Positions 22,795-33,735 of a DNA stretch of 64,000 nt are shown here, one piece after another (position 1 is the stretch's first letter; each line of letters starts with the position of its first letter). The notes beneath the pieces are model-generated. The model had not been told where the DNA came from. It made no database searches and saw only the letters and a program-made list of their open reading frames with translations. This DNA is from Phascolarctos cinereus. Its lineage: Eukaryota > Chordata > Mammalia > Diprotodontia > Phascolarctidae. A program made the translations under genes and the position numbers. The DNA is taken from assembly GCF_002099425.1 (NCBI RefSeq), contig NW_018344252.1:496001-560000 (forward strand). Reading direction: 5' to 3'.

Positions 22795-23110
22795 CTGTAG
22801 CCCAGCGCTCTCCTCCCACCTCCCAGCCTTTGCTTGAACCTTTCCCTATGGCTGGAATGGCCTCCCTGGCCTGGTGAATTCCTGTCTGTCCACTAAAGCC
22901 CAAACCAGCCCCCACCTCCTCCTGGAAGCCTTCCCAGACTCCTCTGTGAGGGGAGGGGTCCCCGCCCCTATTCCTCACAGACCACTTAGTTCTGGAAGTC
23001 TTTAATGAACTGGTCAGTTTCTACACTCCCATCTTTCTCTCTGCTGGACCATGAGCCCCAGGAAGGCAGGAAAAGCCTTTATCATCAGGCAGGTGCTTAC
23101 TGACTGTTTG
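22795..23110 (+). repeat. L2 3' region, sense
   Basis: 'ctggaatggcctccctggcc', 'cctcctcctggaagccttcc', 'accatgagccccaggaaggc' and 'caggtgcttactgactgttt' appear in the order of an L2 LINE 3' end. Confidence 0.75.
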
Positions 23111-23979
23111 CTAAGCCCATCTGAGAGTGGGGCATGGGTCCTGAGGTCTCGGGCTGGGACAGTCTGTCCCCCATTTTAAGGATGAGGAGACTGAGGTCCA
23201 GTGGGGTCCCAGGCTTGGAGCTGGGAGGGACCATCGAGTCACACGGGTGGGAGGCAGCTATGGTGTCTCCCCAGCTCCTATGACTACAAGCCAACCTCTT
23301 TCCCTGCAGTCCTATCTGGCTTGGGCCTTCGTCCGGTTGAACCTGCTTACTAGCATTCTCTCCTCACCTTTCTTAAGTCTTAAGTCAACAAGACAACTCT
23401 TCCAGCTCACTCTGATTACTTAACAATGGGCTCCAGGGGCCAGTTCCTCTATTTCACAATTTGCTAAACTGAATTGGATTCATGTTTGGGTCATCATCAT
23501 TGACCAAACTGAATGGGAGAGGAGGACAGGGGCCCGGCCATGCTCCTCCCTCCTGCCTGCTGAGGGCCCTTTCCTCTGTCCCCCTTTAATGATTGTGTCC
23601 CCAGAGGGGGAGGCCGGGCCCGGCCATGTCGCTCAGCTCAGTGCTCTCTGGGGCCTTGGTTGGCCATCTCTCAAGGGCACTGGCGGGCACGTTGGCCTAT
23701 GCTGAGATCTCTCTAGGGCCCAAACCCTACAGAAAGGAGCCCCTTGGAAAGAGCTTCCCCTGACTGCGGCTCTGGTTTCTGCAACCCTTCCACCAAGCAG
23801 GGCCTGGAAGCCTGTTATCACTGAGGCCCCTGGAAAGCTGCCCAGCCCTGACCAGCTCCAGGAAAGGGGAGCAAACATGAGGCCCTGTGGAGTTATTACC
23901 GGTCACCAGCTCAGCCCTAGGAGAAGACGGCAGATGTGACTGGCTTGGTCCCAGTCAGCAGCCAGCAGCAGATCTGTCA
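23111..23979. other. Intergenic, no gene seen
   Basis: A MIR-like scrap near 23170-23240 ('aaggatgaggagactgaggt'). Nothing else recognised. Confidence 0.4.
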
Positions 23980-24290
23980 AAGGGAAGGCAGGGCCAGGCT
24001 GAAACCTTAAGGGTATGTAGGATTTGGACATGCAGAGAACTAAAGGAGAGTCATTACAGGCAGGAGGTGCTGTATGAACCCCAGCAGGGAGGTGGGAAAA
24101 TGCAAAGGCATGTTCCAGAGGAACGTGGGTTGGGAAACACAAAATCAATCAGTCAACATCTATTAAATGCCTATTACGTGGCGGACACTGTGCTACTCTA
24201 GGAGACACGCTGGAAGGGAAGGTCAGTGTCAGCTCAGGCAGGGCCTTGAAGGCCGAGGAGCGTTGGAAGAGTGACCCATGGAGGCAGAAG
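23980..24290 (+). repeat. Unnamed interspersed repeat, middle portion
   Basis: 'gtcattacaggcaggaggtg', 'gggaaaatgcaaaggcatgt' and 'ccttgaaggccgaggagcgt' read like the middle of the long repeat also seen at 53110-53830. A MIR-like piece ('gtcaacatctattaaatgcc') is set into it at about 24150-24220. Confidence 0.4.
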
Positions 24291-24608
24291 GGGCTGCTCC
24301 AGAGGGTCTCCTTCTGACCACGGTGACCAGAAGCTGGGCATTTCATCTGCCCTCCCAGCCAGCAGCCTGGCCATCCCGAGGCAAGGATAGTGAGCTGCTA
24401 GATTTTTATCACTAACATCACCATGTTCAGCAAAAAGAGGAAAGAAAATGAAGACAGCAAGAGGCAGCATGGGACCCCTGTCTCAGCAGAGCCAGAGAGC
24501 TAGCCACCAGCTAGCCGACAAAGAAGAGGCTTTGGCTCTGAGGCCCCACCCTCGCTTGTAGTGCGGCCACCTTTGGCCTGCTTCCCTTCCTTCCCAATAG
24601 GGTTCATC

Positions 24609-24694
24609 TCCTTTCATTTCATTTCATTTCATTTCTTTCTTTCTCTCTCTTTTCTGTCTTTCTTTCCTGCTCTTTCCTCCCTTCCTTTCTTTTT
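24609..24694. repeat. T/C-rich simple repeat
   Basis: TTTCA and TTTC units bordering the L1 fragment. Confidence 0.75.
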
Positions 24695-25394
24695 TTAGTT
24701 AATTTTTCTTTAGCTTTCAACATTCACTTTCATAAGCTTCTGAATTCAAAATTTTCTTCCCCTCCCTCCCCAAGACAGCATGCAATCTGATGTAGAATCT
24801 ACATATCCATTCCTATTAAACACATTTTCACACTAGTCATGTTGTAAAGAAGAATTAGAACCAATAGGAGGAACCACCAGAAAGAGGAAACAAAATAAAA
24901 CAGAAGGGAAAAAAATAGCAAAGAGTGTGCTTCCATCTGCGCTCAAAACTTCATAGTTCTCTGGATGTGGGCAGCATTTTCCATCCCGAGGCCTCTGGAG
25001 ATGTCTTGGATCCTTGCATTGCTGAGAAGGGTTCAGTTTATCAATATTAGTCATCGCACAACGTGGCTGTTACTGTGTACAACGTTCTCTTGGTTCTGCT
25101 CATTTCACTCAGCATCAGGCCATACAAGTCTTTCCAGGTTTTTCTGAAGTTTGCTTGCACATCATTTCTTATAGCACAATAGTATTCCATTTCATTCATG
25201 TATTACAACTTGTTCAGCCATTCCCCAGCTGATGGGCATCCTCTCAATTTCCAATTCTTTGCCACCATAAAAAGAGCTGCTATAAATATTTTTGTACATG
25301 TGGGTCCTTTTCCCATTTGTATGACCTCTTTGGGATACAGCCCTAGAAGTGCTATTGCTGGGTCAAAGGGTATGCACATTTTTATAGCCCTTTG
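24695..25394 (-). repeat. L1 LINE 3' end, antisense
   Basis: Reads as the reverse complement of a marsupial L1 3' region: 'cattcactttcataagcttc', 'ctgctcatttcactcagcat', 'cttgttcagccattccccag', 'gccaccataaaaagagctgc' and 'ttgctgggtcaaagggtatg'. The element is truncated at its 5' end, exactly where the TTTC tract begins. Confidence 0.85.
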
Positions 25395-25467
25395 CCTCCC
25401 TCCCTCCCTTCCTTCCTTCCTTCCTTTCTTTCCTGCCCCTTCTTTCTTCCCTCTCTTCCTTCCTTCC

Positions 25468-25515
<48 letters not shown>

Positions 25516-25560
25516 TCCTGCTCCTTCCTCCTTCTTTCTTTCTTTCCTGCTCCTTCCTCT

Positions 25561-25624
<64 letters not shown>

Positions 25625-25665
25625 TCCTGCTCCTTCCTCCTTCTTTCTTTCTTTCCTGCTCCTTC

Positions 25666-25764
<99 letters not shown>

Positions 25765-25785
25765 TTTCTTTCTTTCTTTCTTTCT
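25395..25785. repeat. (TTTC)n/(TTCC)n pyrimidine tract
   Basis: About 390 bases of near-pure pyrimidine tetranucleotide repeat, interrupted by 'ctgctccttcctcc' blocks that themselves recur. The long Phe/Leu/Ser or Lys/Glu open frames are repeat artefacts. Confidence 0.95.
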
Positions 25786-26449
25786 ACCATAGATAGGGCA
25801 TCCACACTGCTGGTATCCTTGGTTTCACTCCCCGCCTCTCATTTCTGGCTTCCCTCTGATTCTGATTCAAGCATCTTCCCCACTGCCCTGCCTGCCTTGG
25901 TGCTCAAATGATCCAAACGGGCTGGGGCCTCATCTATCTGGACGTTCCCTCCTTGATGCAGATCGCAGCCTGTTTGTGCCTGCCCTTCCAGGGGTCCACC
26001 CGCCATGCTGGAGGCATGTGAGGGCACCGGGGGAGCACTTGGACCAGTCCTCTCTCCTCTTGCCATGGCACCAGCCTGGCTTATTTTTCCATCACACAAT
26101 GCTTTGCTGACATTCTTTGCTCCTGCTTCTCTTCAAAAGCCCTCATAGGCTCTATGGTACCACCTGCTCACCCACGCCCACGCCTTTCCAGTGCCCTCTC
26201 TGTGATGCTCGCCTTTGGTACTTCACAGGTGGGGGCTTTCTAGTTCTCCCAGACCTGCAGCAAGACCGGTAAAATGTTTGTGTTGAAAAGGTAGGCCTGT
26301 GCTGCTAAGGGAAGTTTGGGTTTGGTAAGAGCTATGATTTGGTTGTCATTTCCCCAAAGCAATCCAGCCTGCTCACTGGTCCATTTCACTGGCCACGCCC
26401 CCAGTCTGCCTTCCTCGCTCAGCCTTTTCTGGGTGGACGGCGAGGCTGA
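25786..26449. other. Intergenic, no gene seen
   Basis: Unique-looking sequence with no recognised element. Confidence 0.4.
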
Positions 26450-27110
26450 ACTCCTCAGGGTGACTACTGACCTCTTCGCGAAGGCTCTGCGAGGTCCCGG
26501 GGCTGGATGCATCAGCGCAAAGTTATCTGCTCACAGGAGCGTCAGGAGAACCTCACCATCCAGAAGGGTCCTTTCTTGATTCGGACTCTGGGTTGGATCG
26601 CTCCCATCACTGTGGCAAATACTTTTGCCCCGCTCTATGCCTCTCCTGAGGTTCATTTTCAGAGGGTCCCTGTACAGTTAACTCTGTTAGTCCGGCACAT
26701 CTTCCAAGGAATCCTGAATGTTTCTGACGTACAGCTCTGACGTCAACTAGCCTGTAGGACAGTGTTTCATCCGCCAGCAGATCAAGCAAGCGCAACAGGA
26801 TCTCGTACTCCCTCGGTCACTCCGTCAGTTGCGAGGTGGCGGCGAGGAGGGCCCTTGCTCAGCATTGCCGTACAAGCCTCCTTGGTCCTCGCTAATCCCT
26901 TCATCGAGGATGCCCTCCGTCGGTGGCTGGCGGAGGCCCGTAAAGGCTTTGTGGATGGAGAGAAGCCTTATAGCTTGGGAAGCATTCATGATCTCTCAGC
27001 CACTCTCTTTCGTATAATAAGGCTTGAGGTCTTTTCCCGTTCCTTTGATATCTCTACTCCTCCAGATTCCTCCCCCTCAGCCGGGTCCCCGCTCTCTCCC
27101 GCGCTCTAGA
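26450..27110. other. Unassigned CpG-enriched segment
   Basis: CpGs are clearly more frequent than in the flanks, and a 115-codon frame is open on the + strand (26762-27109) ending in TAG. That frame begins at GTG and contains no ATG. I recognise no domain on either strand. It might be part of an old retrocopy, an unrecognised transposon, or a non-coding CpG-rich site. A function cannot be assigned. Confidence 0.35.
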
Positions 27111-27604
27111 CTTGCTCCAGTCCGGCTCCCTTTCCATCTTTGTTCTCTTTAATACCAGCACGGGCTGTGTGGTGAAGGTCTAAGCTTGGCGGCTCAATTA
27201 GCCTCAGTGGGGAAAACAGAAAAAACTTTTTTTTTTCCCGCAAATCTTTTCCCTTTTCTCCCCCTTCTGTTTGCGGTCTTTCCCTTTCATCTTTGAAGCC
27301 CTTGCGATGACTTGGCTTAATTATCTAGCTTGCCACGCTCTCTGTAAGCTTATTTTCACTCTCCACTGTTTCTCTCTGCTTGTAATCACCCATTGTCCTT
27401 CTTCATGAGGTTTTAAGGATGAATTTACATTTGAGTCAGCGTCTGTATACGATCAACTTCTCAGAGCCAAGATCAGAATTTAAAATAAACAAGAACAGCA
27501 ACGAGAAAAAGAGCATAGAACTGAGAACACTTAATCCCGAATTGTCTGAACAAGTGATTGGAAATAAACAGTGGGAAATGGACGGGGGGGGGGAGGGGGA
27601 ATAG
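27111..27604. other. Intergenic, no gene seen
   Basis: T/C-rich then A-rich sequence with short homopolymer runs. No gene or named repeat. Confidence 0.4.
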
Positions 27605-27832
27605 GCACTTATATAGCACCTCCTATGTGCCAGGCACTTTACAAGTATCACCTAATGTAATCCTCGCAACAACCTACGAGATAGTTGTTAACATTATCCT
27701 CATTTTCCAGTTGAGGAAACTGAGGCAGGCAGAGGATAAGTCAGTCACCTAGCTGGTAAGTGTCTGAGGCTGGATTTGAACTCGGATCTTCCTGACTCCA
27801 GGCCCAGCTCTAACCACTGCACCATCCACGGT
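27605..27832 (-). repeat. MIR/tRNA SINE, full length, antisense
   Basis: 'cacttatatagcacctccta', 'gccaggcactttacaagtat', 'ttgaggaaactgaggcaggc', 'ggatttgaactcggatcttc' and 'ccactgcaccatcca' give a complete antisense copy. Confidence 0.9.
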
Positions 27833-27949
27833 GGGCGGAAACTGGACCTTTGCTCACTCCACTCGCTCAGCCGTCTGATCTGCTTGATTCCGACTCCACC
27901 AAACAAGATGTCCCCAGGCGGGGGCACCCCCAGGCTCTGTGTGCTCCCC

Positions 27950-28072
27950 GGCCCTCCCCATTGGATTGGGAGCTCCTTCAGGGCAGAGCCAGTCTTTTAT
28001 TAATTGTACCCCCAGTGCTTAGCTCAGTGCCTGGCACGTAGTGGGTGCTTAATAAATGTTCACTGCATACTA
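27950..28072 (+). repeat. L2 3' end, sense
   Basis: 'ggattgggagctccttcagg', 'cccccagtgcttagctcagt' and 'gtgggtgcttaataaatgtt' match the L2 3' terminus. Confidence 0.85.
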
Positions 28073-28224
28073 ATTTCATATAGAAGTGAAACCAGTGCAA
28101 ATGAATGGCTACAAGAGGGCATCAAAAGAGCCCGGGCAGTAGACTGACTCAGCAGGGGGGCGCCTGTAGCTTGTCATTAGTCCAACCACTCTCTGGTCAT
28201 CGGGCCCACAATGACCCAGTTATG

Positions 28225-29930
28225 AATGCTTTTTTCAGTATTTCTCTTTTATTTTATTTTTTAATTTAAACTTTTTTTTCATTTTTTAAAATTCTGAACT
28301 CAAGAAATAAAACAAGCACTGTCTGTCTCCTTGCCACGTTCTTTCTCAGCTTTGAAATGAGAAGGATGCTTCCCCTGCCCCAGGCTGACCTGTCCCTGGT
28401 TTCAGGCTTTGTTGGCACTGAGCAGGGAACATCCTCAGAAGAAAGGAGGAAGGAAAGGAGGGAGGAAGGGAGGGAGGAAGGAAGGAAGGAAGGAAGGAAG
28501 GAAGGAAGGAAGGAAGGAAGGAAGGAAGGAAGGAAGGAAGGAAGGAAGGAAGGAAGGAAGGGAGGGAGGGGGGGAGGGGAAGAAAAGGGAGGAAGGAAGG
28601 AGAGAAGAAGGGAAGGAAGGAGGAAGGAAGGAAGGAAGGAAGGAAGGAAGGAAGGAAGGAAGGAAGGAAGGAAAAAGGAAGGAAGGAAGGAAGGAAGAAG
28701 AAGGAAGGAGGGGGAAGGGAGGAAGGAAGGGGAAGGAAGGAAGGAAGGGAAAGGGAGGGGGAAGGGAGGGAGGAAGAGAGGAAGGAAGGAAGGAAGGGAG
28801 GAAGGAAGGAAGGAAGGAAGGAAGGAAGGAAGGAAGGAAGGAAGGAAGGAAGGAAGGAAGGAAGAAGGAAGGAAGAGAGAATATCTGAGCATTGAGGCTG
28901 CTTAGTCCAGTTCCCCAAAGGCAAGTGAGACAGATTGTATCTTCCGTCTCTAACACTGACATGGCGCTCAGCATCATCCAGGAAAAGTCTAAACTTGAAT
29001 TTACCTTTTTTAGAAGTTGTGAACTCAGTAAACATAAACATTTTCTCACACAAAGAAGAGCAGTGAAAGAGACTTGTACATAAAACAGTGACTCCTAATG
29101 AGGTACAGCTTGGGTTCTTCAGAATATATCACTTTCAATGTGGTGGTAACATAACTGCCCTGCTTACCTGTGCCTCTCTCTGGACTTCCTTCCACTCTCT
29201 TCTGTATTAAAAAAAAACAAAAAACTCTTTCACTGATGCTCCTTTCTTTCTCCTCATTCTGCCCCTACAGCCCATCTCCTCTCTGCCAAGAAGTGAGGGC
29301 CCTCACCAGTCATCTGGAATCATGGCTGGTCACTGCACTGAGCATAGGTCCTAAGTTTTTCAGAATTTTGTTTTTAACTATATCATAGTCAATGTGCATG
29401 TGCTGCATTCCTGGCTCTGCTTCCTTTACTCTGCATCTGTTCGTACAAATCTTCCCAGGTTCCTCAGAATACACCCTTTTTGTAATTTTTTTCCTTACAT
29501 TGCAATAATATTCCATCACACACACACATTGCACACATTCCATAATTTGTTCACCTATTGGCCAGTAGGTGGGTACCCACTTTGTTCAGTTCTTTGTTAG
29601 AACAAAAGGTGCTGCTATAATATTTTTGTACACATGGGTCCTTTTTCTCTGTCTTTCACCTTTTTGGGGGCATGTGCCTCTTAGTGGTATTGCCGCATCA
29701 AAGAGTATGCACAGTAGAGTATGCTAGACTGTGAGTAGACTTGGGGGGGGGGGATAGTTTCCAAGTAATTCCCAGAATGGTTGGACCAATTCACACTTCC
29801 ACCAAGTTGGCATTAGTGTGCCTTCCATCCCACACCCCCTCCGGCCACTGTCCCTCTTCTTTTATACAGTCCCACTCTGGGCTCATTCTCTTAACTCCTA
29901 CTTTCATAAGCGGTCTGGATCAGGTTGACT
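28225..29930 (-). repeat. Decayed L1 LINE, antisense
   Basis: From a reversed 3' end ('ttttaaaattctgaactcaa') through 'gcattcctggctctgcttcc', 'ttgcaataatattccatcac' and 'tgttcacctattggccagta' to 'ggtattgccgcatcaaagag'. The GGAA tract at 28441-28880 interrupts it. It is older than the L1 at 24695. Confidence 0.6.
28441..28880. repeat. (GGAA)n purine tract
   Basis: About 440 bases of GGAA with GGGA interruptions, all purine on the + strand. It keeps several frames open on both strands. None is a gene. Confidence 0.95.
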
Positions 29931-30619
29931 GACAGCTTCTGCCGTCAGGGTTCTAGGACTTCCTCTGAGGGGTTGGGGTTTTGTAATGCCACAGATCAGA
30001 GACCCTATCCAATGTGTTCCCCCTCCAAAGACTATGCATTAGCCAGAGTTAATAAGCATTAAAAGGGCGTATTTGCAATGTGATAGAATAAGAAGAATGA
30101 GCACAGAAATGGTGGCAGTGGGCCATTGACCCCCTCAGAAGTCTAAGACGAAATCTCCCCAAGTATCCGTAGAGTGTAGGGGAAAGTGGGCTCAGGTAAC
30201 AAAGTGGTAACTCATAGCTCCTGGTTTCTGGATGGAAAACTTTTCCTCCCTTCCTGAAGTCCTCCTGAAATCCCCCTGAAGTGTATCTGCTGGGCCCCCA
30301 AGGGTCAGGTCACTTCTGTCCACCCTACAGAAGTTATGGCCCCTGAAGCTTCCTGTCCTCAGCGGTCTAATTTGTTCTTTCCGAAATTTGGATGGGAAGA
30401 CTTATTGTTACTGAGTCAGTCTCTCCAGAACATGGTCTGTAGTGGGGGATGGGCAGGGGAAGAGGATTCAACATGTGCTCTGGGCTCCCTCTCTCCCAAG
30501 CCTTACCTCGTTACCCTTGGGTTACAGGAATGGGGTTCTGGGTCCTTAAAGTGCACCCAAAGCCTTCCTGCCGGAATCCCTTCTCTACTGTAGCTAGGGT
30601 CAGGAGTGTGCCTAATTCT
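29931..30619. other. Segment between L1 pieces, unassigned
   Basis: Unique-looking, GC-richer than the L1 sequence on both sides. I cannot name it. It may be an insertion that separated two parts of one L1. Confidence 0.35.
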
Positions 30620-31446
30620 CTCAATCAATGCCAGCACATTTTTGCCAGCTGATTTCATTCAGCGGTGAGAAATACTCCACTCTTTGCAACTAGTTTATAC
30701 CATTGATTGGCTGATTCAACAAAGGTGTCTGCAATGGTTTACACATCTGATTGACTGATTCTGTAACTCAAACTGATCTGTCCCATTAATCACCTCTCCT
30801 ATTTTTTAATCAGGACCAAATAAGTTCAACATTTACTACTTTGTAGAATAGTTTGAGATCTGGAATGACAGATCTTCCCACTCCCCACCCCACCCCCCCA
30901 TTTCCCCTGAGGTTCTTGACTTTTTGTTCCTTTTAATGGATTTTGTTGTCCAGTTCTATAATGTAATCCCTTTAATAGTTTGACTGGTATGGTACCTAAT
31001 CCACAAATTAATTTAGGCGATTGTCACCTTTTATATTAGCATGGCCCAACCATGAGCAATTAATATCTCTCCAATTATTTATCTTCCATTATTTCTGTAA
31101 AAAGTATTTTGTAGTTGTATTCGGAGAATTACTGTGTGTATAAATGGAATCTAAAATATTTTATACATTCAATGATTCTTTTGAATAGAACTTTTTTTCT
31201 ATCTTTTTATGCCAAATTTTCTTAATATACAAAAAAGCTGGTTGTTTTTTACAAATTTATTTTGCACCCTGATGTTTTGATGAGTTACTGATTATCTTAG
31301 TTAATTTTGGGTGAATTCCTAGGGTTCTCCAAATATGCCTTTTGTACCACTTGTAAAAAATGATAATTTTGTTTCTTCATCCCCTCAGTTTTTTCTCTTG
31401 TATTGTTTCTATAGCTAGTGTTTCTAAACTGTATCAAATGGCAGGT

Positions 31447-31564
31447 TTTCTTTTGAGGAGGCAGTCAGGTTTAAGTGACTTGCCCAGGGTCACACAGCTA
31501 CTCTCTGAGGTCGCATTTCAACTCAGGGCTGGTGCTCTGACCATTGAGCCACCCAGCTGCCCCC
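31447..31564 (-). repeat. tRNA-derived SINE, antisense
   Basis: 'gaggcagtcaggtttaagtg', 'acttgcccagggtcacacag' and 'gagccacccagctgcccc'. Inserted in the L1. Confidence 0.9.
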
Positions 31565-31782
31565 AAGTGGTAGTTCTGATAACGACTTCTCTTTACCTCT
31601 GATCTTATTAGAAACACATATAGTGTTTCTCAGTTAGAGATGACTCCAGCTTGTGGTTTTTAGATGAATCCTGTTTATCGTGTAAAGGGAAGATCTATTT
31701 ATTCTTGTGATTTTTAAAATTTCTTTTGCATAAAGAGGTGCTCCATTTTACCCAAAAGCTTCTTCTACATTTATTGATGAGG

Positions 31783-32029
31783 CAGCTAGGGGGCACCATA
31801 GTGCACAGAGCACTGGGCCTAGAGTCCAGAAGACTCATCTTGCTGAGTTCAAATCCAGCCTCAGACACTTACTAGCTGTGTGACCCTGGGTAAGTCACTT
31901 AGTCCTGTTTGCCTCAGTTTCCCCATCTGTAAAATGAGCTGGAGAAGGGAATGGCAAACCATTCCAGTATCTCTGCCAAGAAAACCCCAAATGGGGTCAC
32001 GAAGAGTCAGACATGACTGAACAACAAAC
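31783..32029 (+). repeat. RTE-tailed SINE, sense
   Basis: Best-preserved copy of this type in the window: head 'ggcagctagggggcaccata', B-box region 'gagttcaaatccagcctcag', and tail 'ctggagaagggaatggcaaa', 'ccaaatggggtcacgaagag' and 'tcagacatgactgaacaac'. Confidence 0.95.
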
Positions 32030-32253
32030 AGAATATTGATACGATAGTGTGATTTTATTGTTTTTATTATTCATATTTTAAAGGTTCCCCCTGCCCCCAA
32101 CATTAAATCAGTCCAGCACTCTTGCCAGAAACCCATCTTGGTCATAGTGTATAGAATCTGCTTAATATGCTGTTGCAGGATCTTGACTAATTTTTCATCA
32201 CTTTTTTATGTCAATATCATTAGAAACATTAAAGCATAGCTTTTTTATTTTTG

Positions 32254-32405
32254 CTTTTTTTTTTCTTTTTGGTGAGGCAGTCAGGGTTAAATGAGTTGCC
32301 CAGGGTCACACAGCTAGTAAGTGTCAAGTGTCTGAGGCTGGATTTGAACTCAGGTCCTCCTGACTCCAAGGCCAGAGCTCTATCCACTGTGCTACTAGCT
32401 GCCCC
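32254..32405 (-). repeat. tRNA-derived SINE, antisense
   Basis: T-run, 'ggtgaggcagtcagggttaa', core, and reversed head ending 'ctagctgcccc'. Full length and well preserved. Confidence 0.95.
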
Positions 32406-33276
32406 ATCTGTAGCTTTTCTTCCTCTTCATTTCTCCCTCATCTAGATATTAGGTCCCTATCTGTCTAATGAAAAACACTTGGTAGAATGCCTTCTTTCCT
32501 TGTTTTTACAAGCAATTTGTGTAATCCTGGAGTTGATTGTTATTTGAATCTAACAAAATTCATTTGAAATCCCTCAGGTCTTTGTTTTTTCCTTGGTGAG
32601 TTCCTTTATAGCTTGTCCTTTTTTCTGAAATTGATTGATTTTATTTCTTATTCTGTTACCCTGGATATTTTATATTTTTGTAAATATTCACATATTTTGT
32701 TTATATTATCAAGTTTTTGTCATATCATTGGACAAAATAAATTCTAACAATTTCCTTTATTTTCTCTTCATTTGTTGTGAATTCTGCATTTAAAATTTGA
32801 CAACTTGATTTTCCCATCTTTTAAAATCACCTAATATTGTCTATTTTATTGGTTCACTTAAAAACCAGCTTCTAGTTTGATTTATTGATTCGATGAGGTT
32901 ATTCCTCAATATTTTGTTTATTTCTTCTTTGATTTGTCACTGACATTTTTAATAATGAAAGAAAGTCAAGTCAATAGATTAATAAGCATTTATTAAGCAT
33001 TTACTATATTCCAAGCACTCTATGGTGCCAAAAAAAAAAAAGGCAAAGCGATGAATTTGGCATATGACTAAAAAAAATTAGAAAAGTAACAAATAAAACT
33101 GTTGCACTGGTATTTTCAATAGAAATGTTTGAACGATTCTTATGATATTACAGGTCCATTTTCCACCCCACACCACCCCTCATCCCCCACTTCCTATAAT
33201 AGCATATTTAGTTTCACAAGGAAAATTATTCTTGGTTGCAAGCCTTTTTCTTCTGTTCTTCAGAATATTATATTCT

Positions 33277-33428
33277 GGGGCAGCTAGGTAGCACAGTGGA
33301 TAGAGCACTGGCCCTGGATTCAGGAGGACCTAAGTTCAAATCCGGCCTCAGATACACAACATTTACTAGTTGTGTGACTCTGGGCAAGTCACTTAATCCC
33401 ATTGCCTAACAACAACACAACAAAAAAA
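33277..33428 (+). repeat. tRNA-derived SINE, sense
   Basis: 'ggggcagctaggtagcacag', 'tggatagagcactggccctg', 'aagttcaaatccggcctcag', then an A-rich tail of 'aacaacaacacaac' type. The A and B box positions are clear. Confidence 0.95.
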
Positions 33429-33735
33429 TCATATTCCAAGATCTCCTCTCCTTTATAAAAGTTGCAACATAGACTTGCTATGTTCCTTGGTACTTGAGAT
33501 CTTTCTTTCTGGCTACTTCAAGGATGTCTTTCCCTTTGACCTGAAATTTCTAGATTTTGACTATAGTCTTGCTGCATATTTTCCATTTTAAGTTTGCTTC
33601 AGGAGGTGGCCAGTGGACTCTTTCTATTTTTACTTTCCCCTCTGGTTCTAACAGATCTAGGCAGTTTTCTTATATGATTTCTTAAATATGATATCAAGGG
33701 ATTTTTGTCGTCCGTGTTTTTCAGGAATCGGATGA

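Larger units (their letters stand above)
30620..33735 (-). repeat. L1 LINE, long decayed copy, antisense
   Basis: AT-rich sequence in the order of a reversed L1. ORF2-like parts come first ('gatctggaatgacagatctt', 'ttttgtagttgtattcggag', 'ttgcaccctgatgttttgat'). ORF1-side sequence comes last ('gtggactctttctattttta', 'ttctaacagatctaggcagt'). No reading frame is intact. Four SINEs have since inserted into it (31447, 31783, 32254, 33277). Confidence 0.65.

Noticed and set aside
25198-25911. Open frames of 134-237 residues of Ser, Phe, Leu or Lys, Glu, Arg
   Set aside because: Translations of the TTTC tract and its borders.
26762-27109. 115-codon frame as a possible gene
   Set aside because: Begins at GTG, has no ATG anywhere, no splice context that I can defend and no recognised domain. 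Kept as an observation only.
28266-29053. Open frames of 159-235 residues of Pro, Ser, Phe, Leu or Gly, Arg, Lys, Glu
   Set aside because: Translations of the GGAA tract.
29931-30619. Possible LTR of an endogenous retrovirus
   Set aside because: Composition differs from the flanks, but I could not see paired ends or any internal retroviral part, so no such call is made.
33277-33428. Possible tRNA gene because of clear A-box and B-box sequence
   Set aside because: The boxes belong to a tRNA-derived SINE head that recurs many times in the window. No full cloverleaf with a proper acceptor stem.
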